A stretch of DNA of 64,000 bases from NCBI RefSeq assembly GCF_947503375.1, contig NZ_CANNDQ010000001.1, positions 186,001 through 250,000 on the forward strand. Reading direction: 5' to 3'. Position numbers and translations under genes: made by a program. Source of the DNA: an uncultured Psychroserpens sp. GTDB taxonomy: Bacteria; Bacteroidota; Bacteroidia; Flavobacteriales; Flavobacteriaceae. Shown piece by piece: positions 1 to 10,537 of this stretch; the stretch's first letter is position 1, and every line of letters begins with the position of its first letter. The notes below the pieces were generated by a model. That model was not told the origin of the DNA and did not search any database. It saw nothing but the letters and a program-made list of their open reading frames with translations.

Positions 1-1
1 A

Positions 2-964
2 AGTTGGGCAACAGCTATTGTTAAAATGTTATGCGAAAATCTAGATGAAGTTGGTTGGTACATGCGTAGCGTATATACCAAAGAACATCTATTAAAAGAA
101 CAGCATAATCCTAGTTATTTAAGTTCGGTTGAATTTAAACCCGAACAGCTTAAGCTTAGTAATGATATCAATGAAGTTGCTGAATGGGCAGACATATTGA
201 TCTTTGTCATTCCGTCTGCGTTTATCCATTCTGAATTAGAGAAGCTATCCATCTCAATTACAAATAAAACAGTGGTCTCAGCTGTTAAAGGTATCATCCC
301 TGAAACGGGATTGTTAGTAGGCGAGCATTTTCACGATATCTATCACATTCCGTTTGAAAACATTGCTGTTATTGCTGGTCCTTGCCATGCCGAAGAAGTT
401 GCGCTTGAGCGTTTGTCATACTTGACTATTTCTTGTGCAGATCCAGAAAAGGCGCAGACTATAGCAGACGCACTGTCTAGTAATTATATTAAAACCAAAA
501 TAAGTGATGATATTATTGGTACAGAATACGCCGTAATGCTGAAGAACATCTATGCTATTGCTGCTGGTATTGCTCATGGTTTAGGCTATGGCGACAATTT
601 TCAAAGTGTACTTATGAGTAATGCTATTCGTGAAATGAAACGTTTTATCAAGAAAATGCACAAGATGAAACGTAATATTAACAACTCTGCTTATTTAGGC
701 GATTTGTTAGTAACTGGATACTCTGTCTTTTCAAGAAACCGAATGTTTGGCAATATGATTGGTAAAGGCTATACCGTAAAATCTGCTCAAATGGAGATGA
801 ATATGGTTGCTGAAGGCTATTATGCTACAAAAAGTGCGCATGAACTCAATATTAAAAACAAAAAGAAAACACGACTGCCAATTATCAATGCGGTCTATGA
901 TATTCTGTATGAGAATAAAAACCCAAAAAAAGTTTTTAAGAAGCTTACAGAGAAGTTAGATTGA
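2..964 (+). CDS. gpsA: NAD(P)H-dependent glycerol-3-phosphate dehydrogenase, 5' truncated by window edge
   Basis: Frame stays open upstream of the listed ATG (SWATAIVKML...); motifs SAVKGIIPE, AGPCHAEEVA, EYAVMLKNIYAIAAGIAHGLGYGDN are GpsA signatures. Confidence 0.93.
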   Translation, partial: SWATAIVKMLCENLDEVGWYMRSVYTKEHLLKEQHNPSYLSSVEFKPEQLKLSNDINEVAEWADILIFVIPSAFIHSELEKLSISITNKTVVSAVKGIIPETGLLVGEHFHDIYHIPFENIAVIAGPCHAEEVALERLSYLTISCADPEKAQTIADALSSNYIKTKISDDIIGTEYAVMLKNIYAIAAGIAHGLGYGDNFQSVLMSNAIREMKRFIKKMHKMKRNINNSAYLGDLLVTGYSVFSRNRMFGNMIGKGYTVKSAQMEMNMVAEGYYATKSAHELNIKNKKKTRLPIINAVYDILYENKNPKKVFKKLTEKLD

Positions 965-1273
965 TTATTCTTCTTCCCAATCATCTTCCAACTGATCTAA
1001 TTCTTCAATTTTTTGTCTCGTACTATTGATTTTTTTATTGAGGAAGTAAGGCATACCAAAAATTGAAAATAACACAAATAAATTCAATGGAATATAAACG
1101 ATAAGAGCCCATTTTACCCATTTTTGTTCCCAAAATATATAAATTAAAACAACAGCAATCATTGTTCTTACTAGGTACATGATAAACTTTCTTCGTCTAT
1201 AATTGGCCGAAAGGACAGAACTTTGTTTAGCTTTTTCTAATTCGTCTTCAAATTGTTGCTTTAAATCTTCCAT
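965..1273 (-). CDS. small hypothetical membrane protein
   Basis: 102-aa ORF with a central hydrophobic segment, tightly packed between neighbours. Confidence 0.6.
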   Translation of the reverse strand: MEDLKQQFEDELEKAKQSSVLSANYRRRKFIMYLVRTMIAVVLIYIFWEQKWVKWALIVYIPLNLFVLFSIFGMPYFLNKKINSTRQKIEELDQLEDDWEEE

Positions 1274-1286
1274 ATTTAAATTTAGA

Positions 1287-1682
1287 TTACTTGACTAAAA
1301 CCCCTTTCAATTGCATCAAAGGAATGGGTTGCAATGCTTTTGTATTAATGGTATTTTTTCTAAACACATAGGTCTTATCAAGCATTTGATTCCCTTCAAA
1401 AAAAGTAACTTTAAACTCATTATTAAGTTCGAGCACATCATTTTGCATAAACTCAATCTTAGCGTAGCTTCTAGCTGGCAATAACTTGATTGTATGACGC
1501 ATCACTGGTGTGGTTTTAGTATCAGAATACCCCTTTGAAACAATTAAAACGGTATCTAAATCAATATCTTTATTATTAATAATATAAGCATTCCAATCGT
1601 CCGTTTTATATTCTGGGTGTTGTTCTCGTACCACAGCCACAAAAACGTCTTTAACCTGTGGAATTTGTATGTCTTTTTTCAT
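1287..1682 (-). CDS. hypothetical protein
   Basis: 131-aa ORF, compact spacing with 965..1273. Confidence 0.6.
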   Translation of the reverse strand: MKKDIQIPQVKDVFVAVVREQHPEYKTDDWNAYIINNKDIDLDTVLIVSKGYSDTKTTPVMRHTIKLLPARSYAKIEFMQNDVLELNNEFKVTFFEGNQMLDKTYVFRKNTINTKALQPIPLMQLKGVLVK

Positions 1683-1767
1683 GAGTGCAAAATTAAGGTA
1701 TAATATTAATGCTTTTGATAATCTCGTTAAAAAAGTCGAACTTAGAAACTTAAGTTAATCTCAGAAA

Positions 1768-2139
1768 ATGAAATCACTCGAAGCTTTTAAAGCTATTTTT
1801 GTCTCAGATTCTGAAGCACAAAAAATTGGACTTAAGCTAAGGGCAATTGTAGTTAACTGTTTTCCTGAAGCTGAAGAGGCTATCATAGGAGGTGCAAGAG
1901 TTAAACTGGCATTGTATAGCAGAAATGGAACTAACAATGTTTTATGCGGTATTCAACAAGCCATTAATGATACATGTATGCTCTATGTACATTATGTGGA
2001 CAACATCAACCATGAGCGACTCAAATTTAGCGGTAAAGGCAAATATGCCAAACGTATAAAATTTAAAAGTGTTAATGAAGTTATAGAAAATGATGTTAAA
2101 TCGTTATTACAGCGTGTAAATAAAAGTGCCCCGTTCTAA
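1768..2139 (+). CDS. DUF1801-like (YdhG-type) protein
   Basis: 123-aa ORF; FPEAEEAI...GI.....YVHYVD...L...GKGKYAKRIKFKS pattern resembles DUF1801 proteins. Confidence 0.6.
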   Translation: MKSLEAFKAIFVSDSEAQKIGLKLRAIVVNCFPEAEEAIIGGARVKLALYSRNGTNNVLCGIQQAINDTCMLYVHYVDNINHERLKFSGKGKYAKRIKFKSVNEVIENDVKSLLQRVNKSAPF

Positions 2140-3159
2140 TTATAGTGCACTTTTAAACTGCTCTAAGAAACGTACATCATTTTCACTTAATAAACGAATA
2201 TCACTAATTTGATGTAATAGTAAGGCGATACGATCAATACCCATCCCAAAAGCAAAGCCAGAATATTCTTTAGAATCTATACCACAATTCTCTAATACAT
2301 TAGGATCTACCATACCACAACCCATTATTTCTAACCATCCAGTTCCTTTGGTCATTTTATAATCAGTTTCTGTTTCTAATCCCCAATACACATCTACTTC
2401 AGCACTAGGCTCTGTGAATGGAAAGTATGATGGCCTCAATCTAATTTTAGATTTCCCAAACATTTCGGTTGTAAAGTATTGAAGTGTTTGTTTTAAATCG
2501 GCAAAACTCACATCTTTATCAATATACAAACCTTCAACCTGATGAAAAAAGCAGTGCGAACGTGCTGAAATAGCTTCGTTACGAAACACACGACCAGGAG
2601 AAATAGTACGAATTGGCGGTTTATTAGTCTCCATATAACGCACTTGTACAGAACTGGTATGTGTTCTTAATAAAATATCTGGATTAGTTTGGATAAAAAA
2701 TGTGTCTTGCATATCACGCGCAGGATGATATTCAGGTAAGTTCAAAGCAGTAAAGTTGTGCCAGTCGTCTTCAATTTCTGGGCCTTCGCTAACATTGAAA
2801 CCGATGCGCGAAAAAATATCGACAATCTGATTTTTCACTATAGAAATAGGATGGCGAGCACCAATTTCGATAGGCTCACCAGGACGTGATAAGTCGCCGT
2901 AAATTCCTTTGTTCTCCTCATTACTTTCAAGCTCTTGTTTTAATGTATTAACCTTTTCCTCAGCCGTTTTCTTTAATTGATTGATGGTTTGCCCAAATTC
3001 TTTTTTGTGCTCGTTAGCTACGTTTTTAAACTCTGCAAAGTAGTCGTTAAGTAATCCTTTTTTTCCTAAATACTTTATACGAAAAGCTTCAACCTCTTCT
3101 TTAGACTGTGCTTTAAATGCTTCTGCTTCAGCTATGAGTTCTTTTATCTTATCTATCAT
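2140..3159 (-). CDS. pheS: phenylalanine--tRNA ligase alpha subunit
   Basis: [77 protein letters not shown]. Confidence 0.97.
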   Translation of the reverse strand: MIDKIKELIAEAEAFKAQSKEEVEAFRIKYLGKKGLLNDYFAEFKNVANEHKKEFGQTINQLKKTAEEKVNTLKQELESNEENKGIYGDLSRPGEPIEIGARHPISIVKNQIVDIFSRIGFNVSEGPEIEDDWHNFTALNLPEYHPARDMQDTFFIQTNPDILLRTHTSSVQVRYMETNKPPIRTISPGRVFRNEAISARSHCFFHQVEGLYIDKDVSFADLKQTLQYFTTEMFGKSKIRLRPSYFPFTEPSAEVDVYWGLETETDYKMTKGTGWLEIMGCGMVDPNVLENCGIDSKEYSGFAFGMGIDRIALLLHQISDIRLLSENDVRFLEQFKSAL

Positions 3160-3196
3160 GATATCAATTCAAAATGACTGCAAATTTAATAAAATC

Positions 3197-3553
3197 TTAA
3201 TCTATAAAGTCTGTTTCCAAAAAATAGTTGACGATTGCGTCTTTCATCAATACACTTTGCTCGCCTGCTTTCAATGGTGGCAATTGTTCTTTAATCGTAT
3301 AATGCGGCCAACCATCTTCATCAACAAAATCAAATTCATAATATCCATAAGGAGATAAAAGCTTACAAATTGCAATGTGCATCAAATCAATTTTATGATC
3401 TTTTTTGAATTTACGTCCTAGCTGTCCCAACTCTTGTACACCTATTAAATAAATAATAGCATCTAAATCTAAGGGGTCTCCATCTGCAAACTGTGCAGAA
3501 AGTTTTTGAACTATTATATCCCAACGCTCTTTAAGCTTCTGGTCTCTTGCCAT
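3197..3553 (-). CDS. conserved hypothetical protein
   Basis: 118-aa ORF upstream of pheS on the same strand. Confidence 0.65.
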   Translation of the reverse strand: MARDQKLKERWDIIVQKLSAQFADGDPLDLDAIIYLIGVQELGQLGRKFKKDHKIDLMHIAICKLLSPYGYYEFDFVDEDGWPHYTIKEQLPPLKAGEQSVLMKDAIVNYFLETDFID

Positions 3554-3678
3554 ATCTCTTTATTTTGATAAAGAAGTGTATATAATTATAATTTGCAAAG
3601 TTAGTAAACTATAAGGTCTTGATTAGCGTTATTATTTTAAAATGAGAAAAATTATGTACGTTTGCTAAAACTGAAACC

Positions 3679-4209
3679 ATGGCTGCAATTGATATTATTT
3701 TAGGAGCTTTATTACTTTTTGGACTCATACGAGGCTTCATGAAAGGTCTTTTTGTAGAAGTTGCTTCTCTTATTGCTTTGGTTGCTGGAGTATATGGCGC
3801 TATACATTTTAGTAATTTTGCTTCAGAATTTTTAGATAGTAAACTTGATTGGGATGAGAAATACATCAATATTGTTGCTTTTGCTATCACGTTTGTAATT
3901 ATTGTTATAGCTATTGCTTTAGCAGGTAAAGCATTGACCAAGTTGGCTAATTTTGCTGCACTTGGTGTTTTAAACAAATTACTTGGTGGTGTGTTTGGAG
4001 CCTTAAAAATAGGGTTGATCTTAAGTGTGTTGCTTATTGTTTTTGACACTATGAATAATACCATTCCTTTTGCAGGTGAGGAAGACCTTGAAACCTCAAT
4101 ACTTTATAAGCCCGTTAAAGGTCTGGCGCCAATACTATTCCCTAGTATCTTGAATAAAGGAAAAGATGATGTGACAGAGAGCCCTGAATCAAATTCAGAT
4201 GAGGCATAA
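3679..4209 (+). CDS. CvpA family membrane protein
   Basis: IDIILGALLLFGLIRGFMKGLFVEVASLIALVAGVYGA is the CvpA N-terminal pattern. Confidence 0.85.
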   Translation: MAAIDIILGALLLFGLIRGFMKGLFVEVASLIALVAGVYGAIHFSNFASEFLDSKLDWDEKYINIVAFAITFVIIVIAIALAGKALTKLANFAALGVLNKLLGGVFGALKIGLILSVLLIVFDTMNNTIPFAGEEDLETSILYKPVKGLAPILFPSILNKGKDDVTESPESNSDEA

Positions 4210-4256
4210 AAAACTGCCTATTGCTAGACAGTCTTGATCTCTTTTATTAGAAAGGG

Positions 4257-4907
4257 TTAGAGCATTTCTACTTTTCCGCTATGCAAACTATATACACCTC
4301 CTACAATTTTAATCTCTCCATTGTCTTCCATCTCAGAAAGAATCTTACTTCTTTCTCTAATGCGATCCATTGTTAATTGCACGTTATACGCAACTGTTTT
4401 AGCTACAAACTCCTTGTTTGCAGATGTTAGCTCTCCGTCGAATTCATCTGATGCCTTTTTAACGGCAGGCAATATGTTAGATAACATAGCTGTAATATTT
4501 CCTAACTCTACACCATCACAAGCAGCTTTTACAGCGCCACAACTCTCATGACCTAGAACAAGAATGAGTTTACTTCCTGCCACATTACATGAATATTCTA
4601 AACTTCCTAAAATATCTGTGTTTTCAAAATTACCGGCTACTCTAGCTACAAAAATATCACCAATGGCTTGATCTAAAACGGTTTCTACTGGAACACGAGA
4701 ATCTATACAAGATAACACTACTGCTTTTGGGTATTGACCTGTTGTTGTTTGATTTACTAATGCCTCATTATCTGTGGCTTGTGTATTTCCGCTTACAAAT
4801 CTATTATTCCCTTCTAGTAGATCTTCTAGAACGCTTTTAGGTGTTAATGCAAGTTGTACTTCTTTTGTTATTGCTGTGTTTTTCATCTTATTGTTTTTAA
4901 TTCTCAA
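4257..4907 (-). CDS. beta-class carbonic anhydrase
   Basis: CIDSRVPVE, VARVAGN, LGSLEYS, LVLGHESCGAVKAA zinc-site motifs. Internal ATG at 4886 is an alternative start. Confidence 0.93.
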   Translation of the reverse strand: MRIKNNKMKNTAITKEVQLALTPKSVLEDLLEGNNRFVSGNTQATDNEALVNQTTTGQYPKAVVLSCIDSRVPVETVLDQAIGDIFVARVAGNFENTDILGSLEYSCNVAGSKLILVLGHESCGAVKAACDGVELGNITAMLSNILPAVKKASDEFDGELTSANKEFVAKTVAYNVQLTMDRIRERSKILSEMEDNGEIKIVGGVYSLHSGKVEML

Positions 4908-4918
4908 AATGAGGGTTA

Positions 4919-6802
4919 TTAAACTTTATCTTTAACATTGAGTTTGATCCATTTCAAACAGGAATCAAAATCTTTGAATATGTGTTCTCTAGGAATCAAA
5001 TCTGGAATAATATCTATACGTTCCATCATATATTCTGGTTGCTTTAGCAAATTAACCATTAATACATTAATATTTTGCTTTCTTAAATCTACAAGTACAT
5101 CTTCCATAGCATACAATCCAGATTGGTCCATATATTGCATTCTTCCTAAACGAATAACTACTGTTTTAGCTGTTTTTGGTATTTGCTTAGCTAATTGTTG
5201 AAACTCAGATGTAGACCCAAAAAATAATGGTCCTTTTATATGCTTAATAAAGACTTCTTCTTTTAAGTTCACAGGAAAACCTGACTCATCAGCCCAAGCC
5301 TCTTCTTTTAAAGGCTTTACATCTGAACGTTTTGCTGTTAGGTCTCCTATTTTTTTCATGAATAATAGTGATGCTATCACTAAGCCTATACCTACTGCAT
5401 AAACGAGATCCCAAAATGTAGACAGAATTAGAACGACTAGCATTATGATTACTTCTGAACTCATTTTTAAAGGTCCAATCTTTAAATCTTTTGGTAATGC
5501 CGGAATGGCTTTAAGGCCTTTATAATCCATGACTCCTATACCTACAGTGATTAGTATACCTGCTAAAACAGCTGCAGGAATTTTAGATGCTACAGGTCCT
5601 AGACCGAGCATTATTACTAATAACATGATACCAGCTATCATACCAGATAATTTTGTTTTACCTCCAGCATTGATATTAACTACTGTTCTAATGGTGGCTC
5701 CTGCTCCAGGAATACCGCCAAAAATTGCAGCAATACTATTACCTATACCTTGCCCTACTAACTCTTTATTGGGCTGGTGCTTGGTTTTTGTCATGTTATC
5801 GGCTACAACACTTGTAAGCAAAGAATCTATTGCTCCTAGTAATGCTAAAGAAATAGCAGTAAAAATATATGGAGTAATTCTTGTGAATTTGAATTCGGTA
5901 AAAATTTCCATGACCGGAATTGGAAACCCAGTTGGTATTTCATCAATCGATTTATAATCTAATCCAAACCCATAAGCAATGCCAGAAACTACTACTAAGG
6001 CAACTAAAGCACTAGGAATTTTTGTGGTAATTCGTTTAAATCCATAAATAATGAATATAGTTATTAATGCCAAAATAAGTTCAAGAAATTTTATATTCTT
6101 AATGGCTCTTGGAAATACTTTTACTGCTCCAGTTACACCTGAAGCTTCCTTAGCTGCAAGTGTTTGAGATTCTTTTAAAATTTGATCTGAAGAAATGTCA
6201 TTGGCTCTCTTAACAGTTTCTTTGAAATCTTCTAATACTAAGATGCCTTCACCAGCTTCTTCTTTTAAGATATTTTCTAAAATTAACTCTTCTGCTTTAG
6301 GCTTGAATTGTTGTACAAATTCAACATCTTCTTTAGGGTAGTACCCAATTGAAGGTAAAACCTGAGTAATGATTATGATAACACCAATAGCGGTCATAAA
6401 CCCAGACACAACTGGATATGGAATATACTTTATATATTTTCCAAAACCGAGCACTCCTAATCCAATTTGTATCAGTCCAGCTAATAAAAATACGGTTAAA
6501 ATATAGGGCAATGCTTTTTCTACACTTCCATCATTAGCAGCTATGATTCCTGCTATAACTACCATACTTACGGCAGTCATTGGAGCTGTTGGACCTGATA
6601 TTTGAGTGTTAGTTCCACCAAAAAGTGCTGCAAAAAAGCTAATAAAAATTGCACCATACAATCCTGCACTTGGCCCAAGTCCAGAAGAAACACCAAATGC
6701 AAGTGCTAGTGGTAAGGCAACAATGCCTGCTGTAATACCACCAAAAGCATCACCTTTGATGTTAGAAAAAAAATTCTTCATATTTGAATCGTTAGGGTAC
6801 AC
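4919..6802 (-). CDS. SulP family inorganic anion (likely bicarbonate) transporter with STAS domain
   Basis: Multi-TM SulP core (GGITAGIVALPLALAFGVSSGLGPSAGLYGAI), GIPGAGATIRT, C-terminal STAS (MQYMDQSGLYAMEDVL). Start possibly at 6781. Confidence 0.92.
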   Translation of the reverse strand: MYPNDSNMKNFFSNIKGDAFGGITAGIVALPLALAFGVSSGLGPSAGLYGAIFISFFAALFGGTNTQISGPTAPMTAVSMVVIAGIIAANDGSVEKALPYILTVFLLAGLIQIGLGVLGFGKYIKYIPYPVVSGFMTAIGVIIIITQVLPSIGYYPKEDVEFVQQFKPKAEELILENILKEEAGEGILVLEDFKETVKRANDISSDQILKESQTLAAKEASGVTGAVKVFPRAIKNIKFLELILALITIFIIYGFKRITTKIPSALVALVVVSGIAYGFGLDYKSIDEIPTGFPIPVMEIFTEFKFTRITPYIFTAISLALLGAIDSLLTSVVADNMTKTKHQPNKELVGQGIGNSIAAIFGGIPGAGATIRTVVNINAGGKTKLSGMIAGIMLLVIMLGLGPVASKIPAAVLAGILITVGIGVMDYKGLKAIPALPKDLKIGPLKMSSEVIIMLVVLILSTFWDLVYAVGIGLVIASLLFMKKIGDLTAKRSDVKPLKEEAWADESGFPVNLKEEVFIKHIKGPLFFGSTSEFQQLAKQIPKTAKTVVIRLGRMQYMDQSGLYAMEDVLVDLRKQNINVLMVNLLKQPEYMMERIDIIPDLIPREHIFKDFDSCLKWIKLNVKDKV

Positions 6803-6921
6803 CTAAATTTAACAATTTTTATCTACATAAAAAGTCAAACTCAAGTAATCCCTTTTAATTAACAAGAAATTATGACTGACTTAAATTGAACTCAAATCAG
6901 TCGTAACTTTTGTTCTAATAA

Positions 6922-7713
6922 TTAAGCTGAAATAAGTAATGAAACATCAACTTTATTTATAAGTTCTTTAATGTTAGTATTTGATGAACCAACTTTATTA
7001 TATTTATTTACAAATAATAAGTTAACATCACTTTTTGCAACATAATTCGATAAGCTATTTGCCGTATTTGCACCATCTTCAAAAACATATTCAATAGTTC
7101 GCTTTGTTGTAGAGGCTTGTTCTTTGCTCGATTTTGATGACTTATTAGCAACTTTGAAAGATGTTAATGGCTTTTGACTATAATTTAATATGCTTTCTGT
7201 AAATGCGTAGTTAGATACGTCTTCAATATTATTTAAAAACCCTAAGGACAATTCTGAATTTGGTTCTAAGGTTTTATCCTCAGAAGCAATCATTATCAAA
7301 GCGTCGTGATTTTTAATCACATAATCTGTAATATTATCACCTACAAAACTAAACGTCTTTGTTTTTCTCTTCCCTAGTACAATAATGTCTGGTTTTGTTT
7401 GATCTACATAATCACTTATTTCATTTTTCACGTTACCAAAAGCGTGTTTACAACCAATACTTACATTGTATTCCTTTGAAATAGGTGCTATGATTTCTTG
7501 TATTTCTTTACTAGTAGCAGTATGTAATTCGTTAATTGTTCTTATGGCAGATAATTGACTTTCTTGTTCAACTATATCTGTTGGCTTTTTTACATGAAAA
7601 AAATCAATCTCTCCATCAATCATTTTAGCAAGACTAATGCTACTTTTTAATGTATTTACTGTTGCACTTTTTAAGTCTGAAAGCACTAATATTTTATATC
7701 TATTATTTTTCAT
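6922..7713 (-). CDS. universal stress protein family
   Basis: ILVLSDLKSATVNTLKSSISLAKMIDGEIDFFHV and DIIVLGKRKT... USP pattern. Confidence 0.75.
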   Translation of the reverse strand: MKNNRYKILVLSDLKSATVNTLKSSISLAKMIDGEIDFFHVKKPTDIVEQESQLSAIRTINELHTATSKEIQEIIAPISKEYNVSIGCKHAFGNVKNEISDYVDQTKPDIIVLGKRKTKTFSFVGDNITDYVIKNHDALIMIASEDKTLEPNSELSLGFLNNIEDVSNYAFTESILNYSQKPLTSFKVANKSSKSSKEQASTTKRTIEYVFEDGANTANSLSNYVAKSDVNLLFVNKYNKVGSSNTNIKELINKVDVSLLISA

Positions 7714-7725
7714 GATGTTTTAATT

Positions 7726-9330
7726 TTAAGCAGTTTTTGGTCTTAGTTTGAAAAATTCGATAAAACTATCTGGGTTTTCAACTACGCCTCGTTCAGAAAT
7801 TAATTGAATATCAATATGTCTTTCTTTAGCTTTAAATGCAAAATCATCAAGTATTTCAATAATATCATTATCTAAGTATCTTGTTTTTCTAACATCCAAT
7901 TCTAAATACGTATCTCTAGGCAAGCTATCTAATTCTTTTAGTATGGCGCCTTTGTTAAAAAACGTAACCTCTTCGGCTAATGTCATCTTTATTTTATGTT
8001 TCCCATTGCTTTTATCTTCGATATGCAAAAAGTGAGAATTTTGGTAACTCTTAATCAAGATAACTACAATTCCTACGGCTAATCCCATTCCTATTCCAAC
8101 TAACAAATCAGTAAATACAATACCAACTACAGTTACTGTAAATGGAACAAATTGTTTCCAACCTAAACCATACATCTTTTTAAATAGTGAAGGTTTAGCC
8201 AGTTTGTAACCAACAATAAATAAAACTGCAGCCAATACTGATAGCGGGATCATATTCAATAGCTTCGGAATTAAAACTACTGAAATCAATAAGAAAAATC
8301 CATGAATAATGGCTGAAGCTTTACTACGACCACCAGATTGAATATTTGCAGAACTTCTAACAATTACTTGAGTAATTGGTAAGCCTCCTATCATTCCTGA
8401 AATAACATTGCCAGTACCTTGAGCTAACAATTCTCTATTGGTTGGTGTTACATTTTTATTTGGATCTAATTTATCTGTAGCTTCAACACATAATAAGGTC
8501 TCTAAACTAGCTACTAGTGCAATTGTAAAAGCGACGATCCATACTTCTGGATTTGTAATTGCTGAAAAATTAGGGAAACTAAACTGTCCAATAAACGAAT
8601 CAATACTATCTGGCACTGGCACACTAACTAAATGTGTAGTTTCTAATGATAATGCGCTAGATTTTGTTAAAACATAAAATACTATACCAACAATTACAGC
8701 TACTAAAGGGCCTTGAACAATTTCAAAAAACTTACCCTTCTTACTCAGCACATTGCTCCATAGCAATAAGATTCCTAAAGCAATAAGTGCTATTAGTGTT
8801 GCTCCTTTATCAAAATTTCCGCTTAATAATGCGTTTATTGCTTTAAGCAATTCAGTAAAAGTATTTTCACCATCAACTTGTAAAAATGCAAAATCACCTT
8901 CAGGGTTTTTATCAAGTCCGAAAAAATAAGGTATTTGTTTTAAAATTATAATAATCCCTATTCCTGTTAACATTCCTTTAATTACTGAAGATGGAAAGTA
9001 GTATCCAATAATTCCAGCTTTAAGTAAACCAAAAATTAATTGTATAATGCCACCTAATACTACAGCAACTAAAAAGTTTTGGTAACCACCTAGTGTGGCT
9101 ATCGAGGTCAATACAATTGCTGCTAATCCAGCCGCAGGACCACTAACTCCAATTTTAGAGCCACTTAGTGAGCCTACAACAATACCGCCTATAATACCTG
9201 CAATCAGACCTGAGAACAGTGGCGCTCCACTAGCTAAAGCAATTCCTAAACACAATGGCAATGCAACAAAAAATACTACTATACTTGCGGGCAAGTCATT
9301 TTTGATAGTTTTAAACATAGATAAATTCAT
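7726..9330 (-). CDS. SulP family inorganic anion transporter
   Basis: DLPASIVVFFVALPLCLGIALASGAPLFSGLIAGIIGGIV; GLPITQVIVRSSANIQSG; C-terminal STAS-like tail. Confidence 0.92.
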   Translation of the reverse strand: MNLSMFKTIKNDLPASIVVFFVALPLCLGIALASGAPLFSGLIAGIIGGIVVGSLSGSKIGVSGPAAGLAAIVLTSIATLGGYQNFLVAVVLGGIIQLIFGLLKAGIIGYYFPSSVIKGMLTGIGIIIILKQIPYFFGLDKNPEGDFAFLQVDGENTFTELLKAINALLSGNFDKGATLIALIALGILLLWSNVLSKKGKFFEIVQGPLVAVIVGIVFYVLTKSSALSLETTHLVSVPVPDSIDSFIGQFSFPNFSAITNPEVWIVAFTIALVASLETLLCVEATDKLDPNKNVTPTNRELLAQGTGNVISGMIGGLPITQVIVRSSANIQSGGRSKASAIIHGFFLLISVVLIPKLLNMIPLSVLAAVLFIVGYKLAKPSLFKKMYGLGWKQFVPFTVTVVGIVFTDLLVGIGMGLAVGIVVILIKSYQNSHFLHIEDKSNGKHKIKMTLAEEVTFFNKGAILKELDSLPRDTYLELDVRKTRYLDNDIIEILDDFAFKAKERHIDIQLISERGVVENPDSFIEFFKLRPKTA

Positions 9331-9407
9331 TTACGCTAGAGAAATCGATCAATAGCTAGTTCTTATTAATTGTAATTATGGATAAAGATTATCCGTTTTC
9401 TAAAAAG

Positions 9408-9770
9408 TTATGAAATGAACTCTGGAGGAGGAGAAATTAAGTTCAAGTGAGGTTTCGGATAGTTCTTAAACCGATACGCCATGTGATTATCAGTATTTAA
9501 TATAAACCATGACTCTAAACCTGTATTACTTTCTGATAAGAGGACATCTATTTCTTTATTTTTTTCATCACTCTTATTCTCTTCTTCTTCTGTAGTAGAA
9601 TAGAAATAGGATACATCAGCAGTGTCATCAATAGCTATAATTATTGTTGGTGCAGCAATAAGCGACACAAACAAAATTGAAAAGAAAATAGCTATAATAG
9701 TTTTATTCATAAGAATTGGAATAAACTCAAATATAAGATTTGATTTTAAATATTTGGTAAAATATATCAA
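9408..9770 (-). CDS. hypothetical protein with N-terminal hydrophobic segment
   Basis: ORF; likely start at internal ATG 9710 (MNKTIIAIFFSILFVSLIAAPTIIIAI). Confidence 0.55.
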   Translation of the reverse strand: MIYFTKYLKSNLIFEFIPILMNKTIIAIFFSILFVSLIAAPTIIIAIDDTADVSYFYSTTEEEENKSDEKNKEIDVLLSESNTGLESWFILNTDNHMAYRFKNYPKPHLNLISPPPEFIS

Positions 9771-10525
9771 AAAGTCTTTAATATTCTAATATCATCATTC
9801 ATTACCCAACCTGTTTTACCATCTGATAGTTTGATTTTTTTCCAATTATCAACGGTATCTAACACCTGTACTTTAGTCCCTTCATGTAAAATAAAAGATT
9901 CTGTACTTCTCAAATTGGGTTCGCTTTTTATTTTAGCTTCTTGAGCAAATACAATAGCTGGCTGGTCTTTTTTTACCAGTTGGAATTTATGAAATGCAAA
10001 TGCCAAAGCAATTAGAGCTAGCATAAGACATGCCAAGCTTGATACAAATGCTATACGCTTTTTAGCAGTAGAATACGTAAAATAATAACTTATAAATAAT
10101 AACACAAAACAAATAACTAAAATAATAGCAGTTTTTCCCCAAGCATCGAAACCCATAAGATTGGTAACATTTTTTATAAGTTTCGTAAGGCCAACCTCTG
10201 GAACCGTATCTATAGCATCAACAGTCATATTTCTTGCAAAAGCAATATTGTTTTTGATGTCTTTGTCATTGGGTTTTAACAATAAAGCCTTTTCATAATA
10301 ATAAATGCTAGGCGCAATATGATTCAATTTATAATGAGCATTGGCTATATTATAATACAACTCTGCCGAATGTACTTCAGTTTCTAAAATTGTATTGTAT
10401 TTTTCTAGAGCTTCAGTATAATTAGCATTATTATACAATGCATTAGCCTCTTCAAAAACTTGACTGTTTTGAGCATAAAGCAATCCGCTTAATAAAAAAG
10501 CAACTATGTATATTAATTGTTTCAT
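9767..10525 (-). CDS. batE: BatE-like TPR + SH3 protein
   Basis: TPR motifs, TM segments and C-terminal SH3-like segment (EGTKVQVLDTVDNWKKIKLSDGKTGWV); end of the Bat operon. Confidence 0.82.
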   Translation of the reverse strand: MKQLIYIVAFLLSGLLYAQNSQVFEEANALYNNANYTEALEKYNTILETEVHSAELYYNIANAHYKLNHIAPSIYYYEKALLLKPNDKDIKNNIAFARNMTVDAIDTVPEVGLTKLIKNVTNLMGFDAWGKTAIILVICFVLLFISYYFTYSTAKKRIAFVSSLACLMLALIALAFAFHKFQLVKKDQPAIVFAQEAKIKSEPNLRSTESFILHEGTKVQVLDTVDNWKKIKLSDGKTGWVMNDDIRILKTF

Positions 10526-10537
10526 AAGTTCACTAAC

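Noticed and set aside
3609-4064. 151-aa minus-strand ORF
   Set aside because: Antisense to the clear CvpA gene 3679-4209.
5529-5957. 142-aa plus-strand ORF
   Set aside because: Antisense to the SulP transporter; proline/isoleucine-rich shadow translation.
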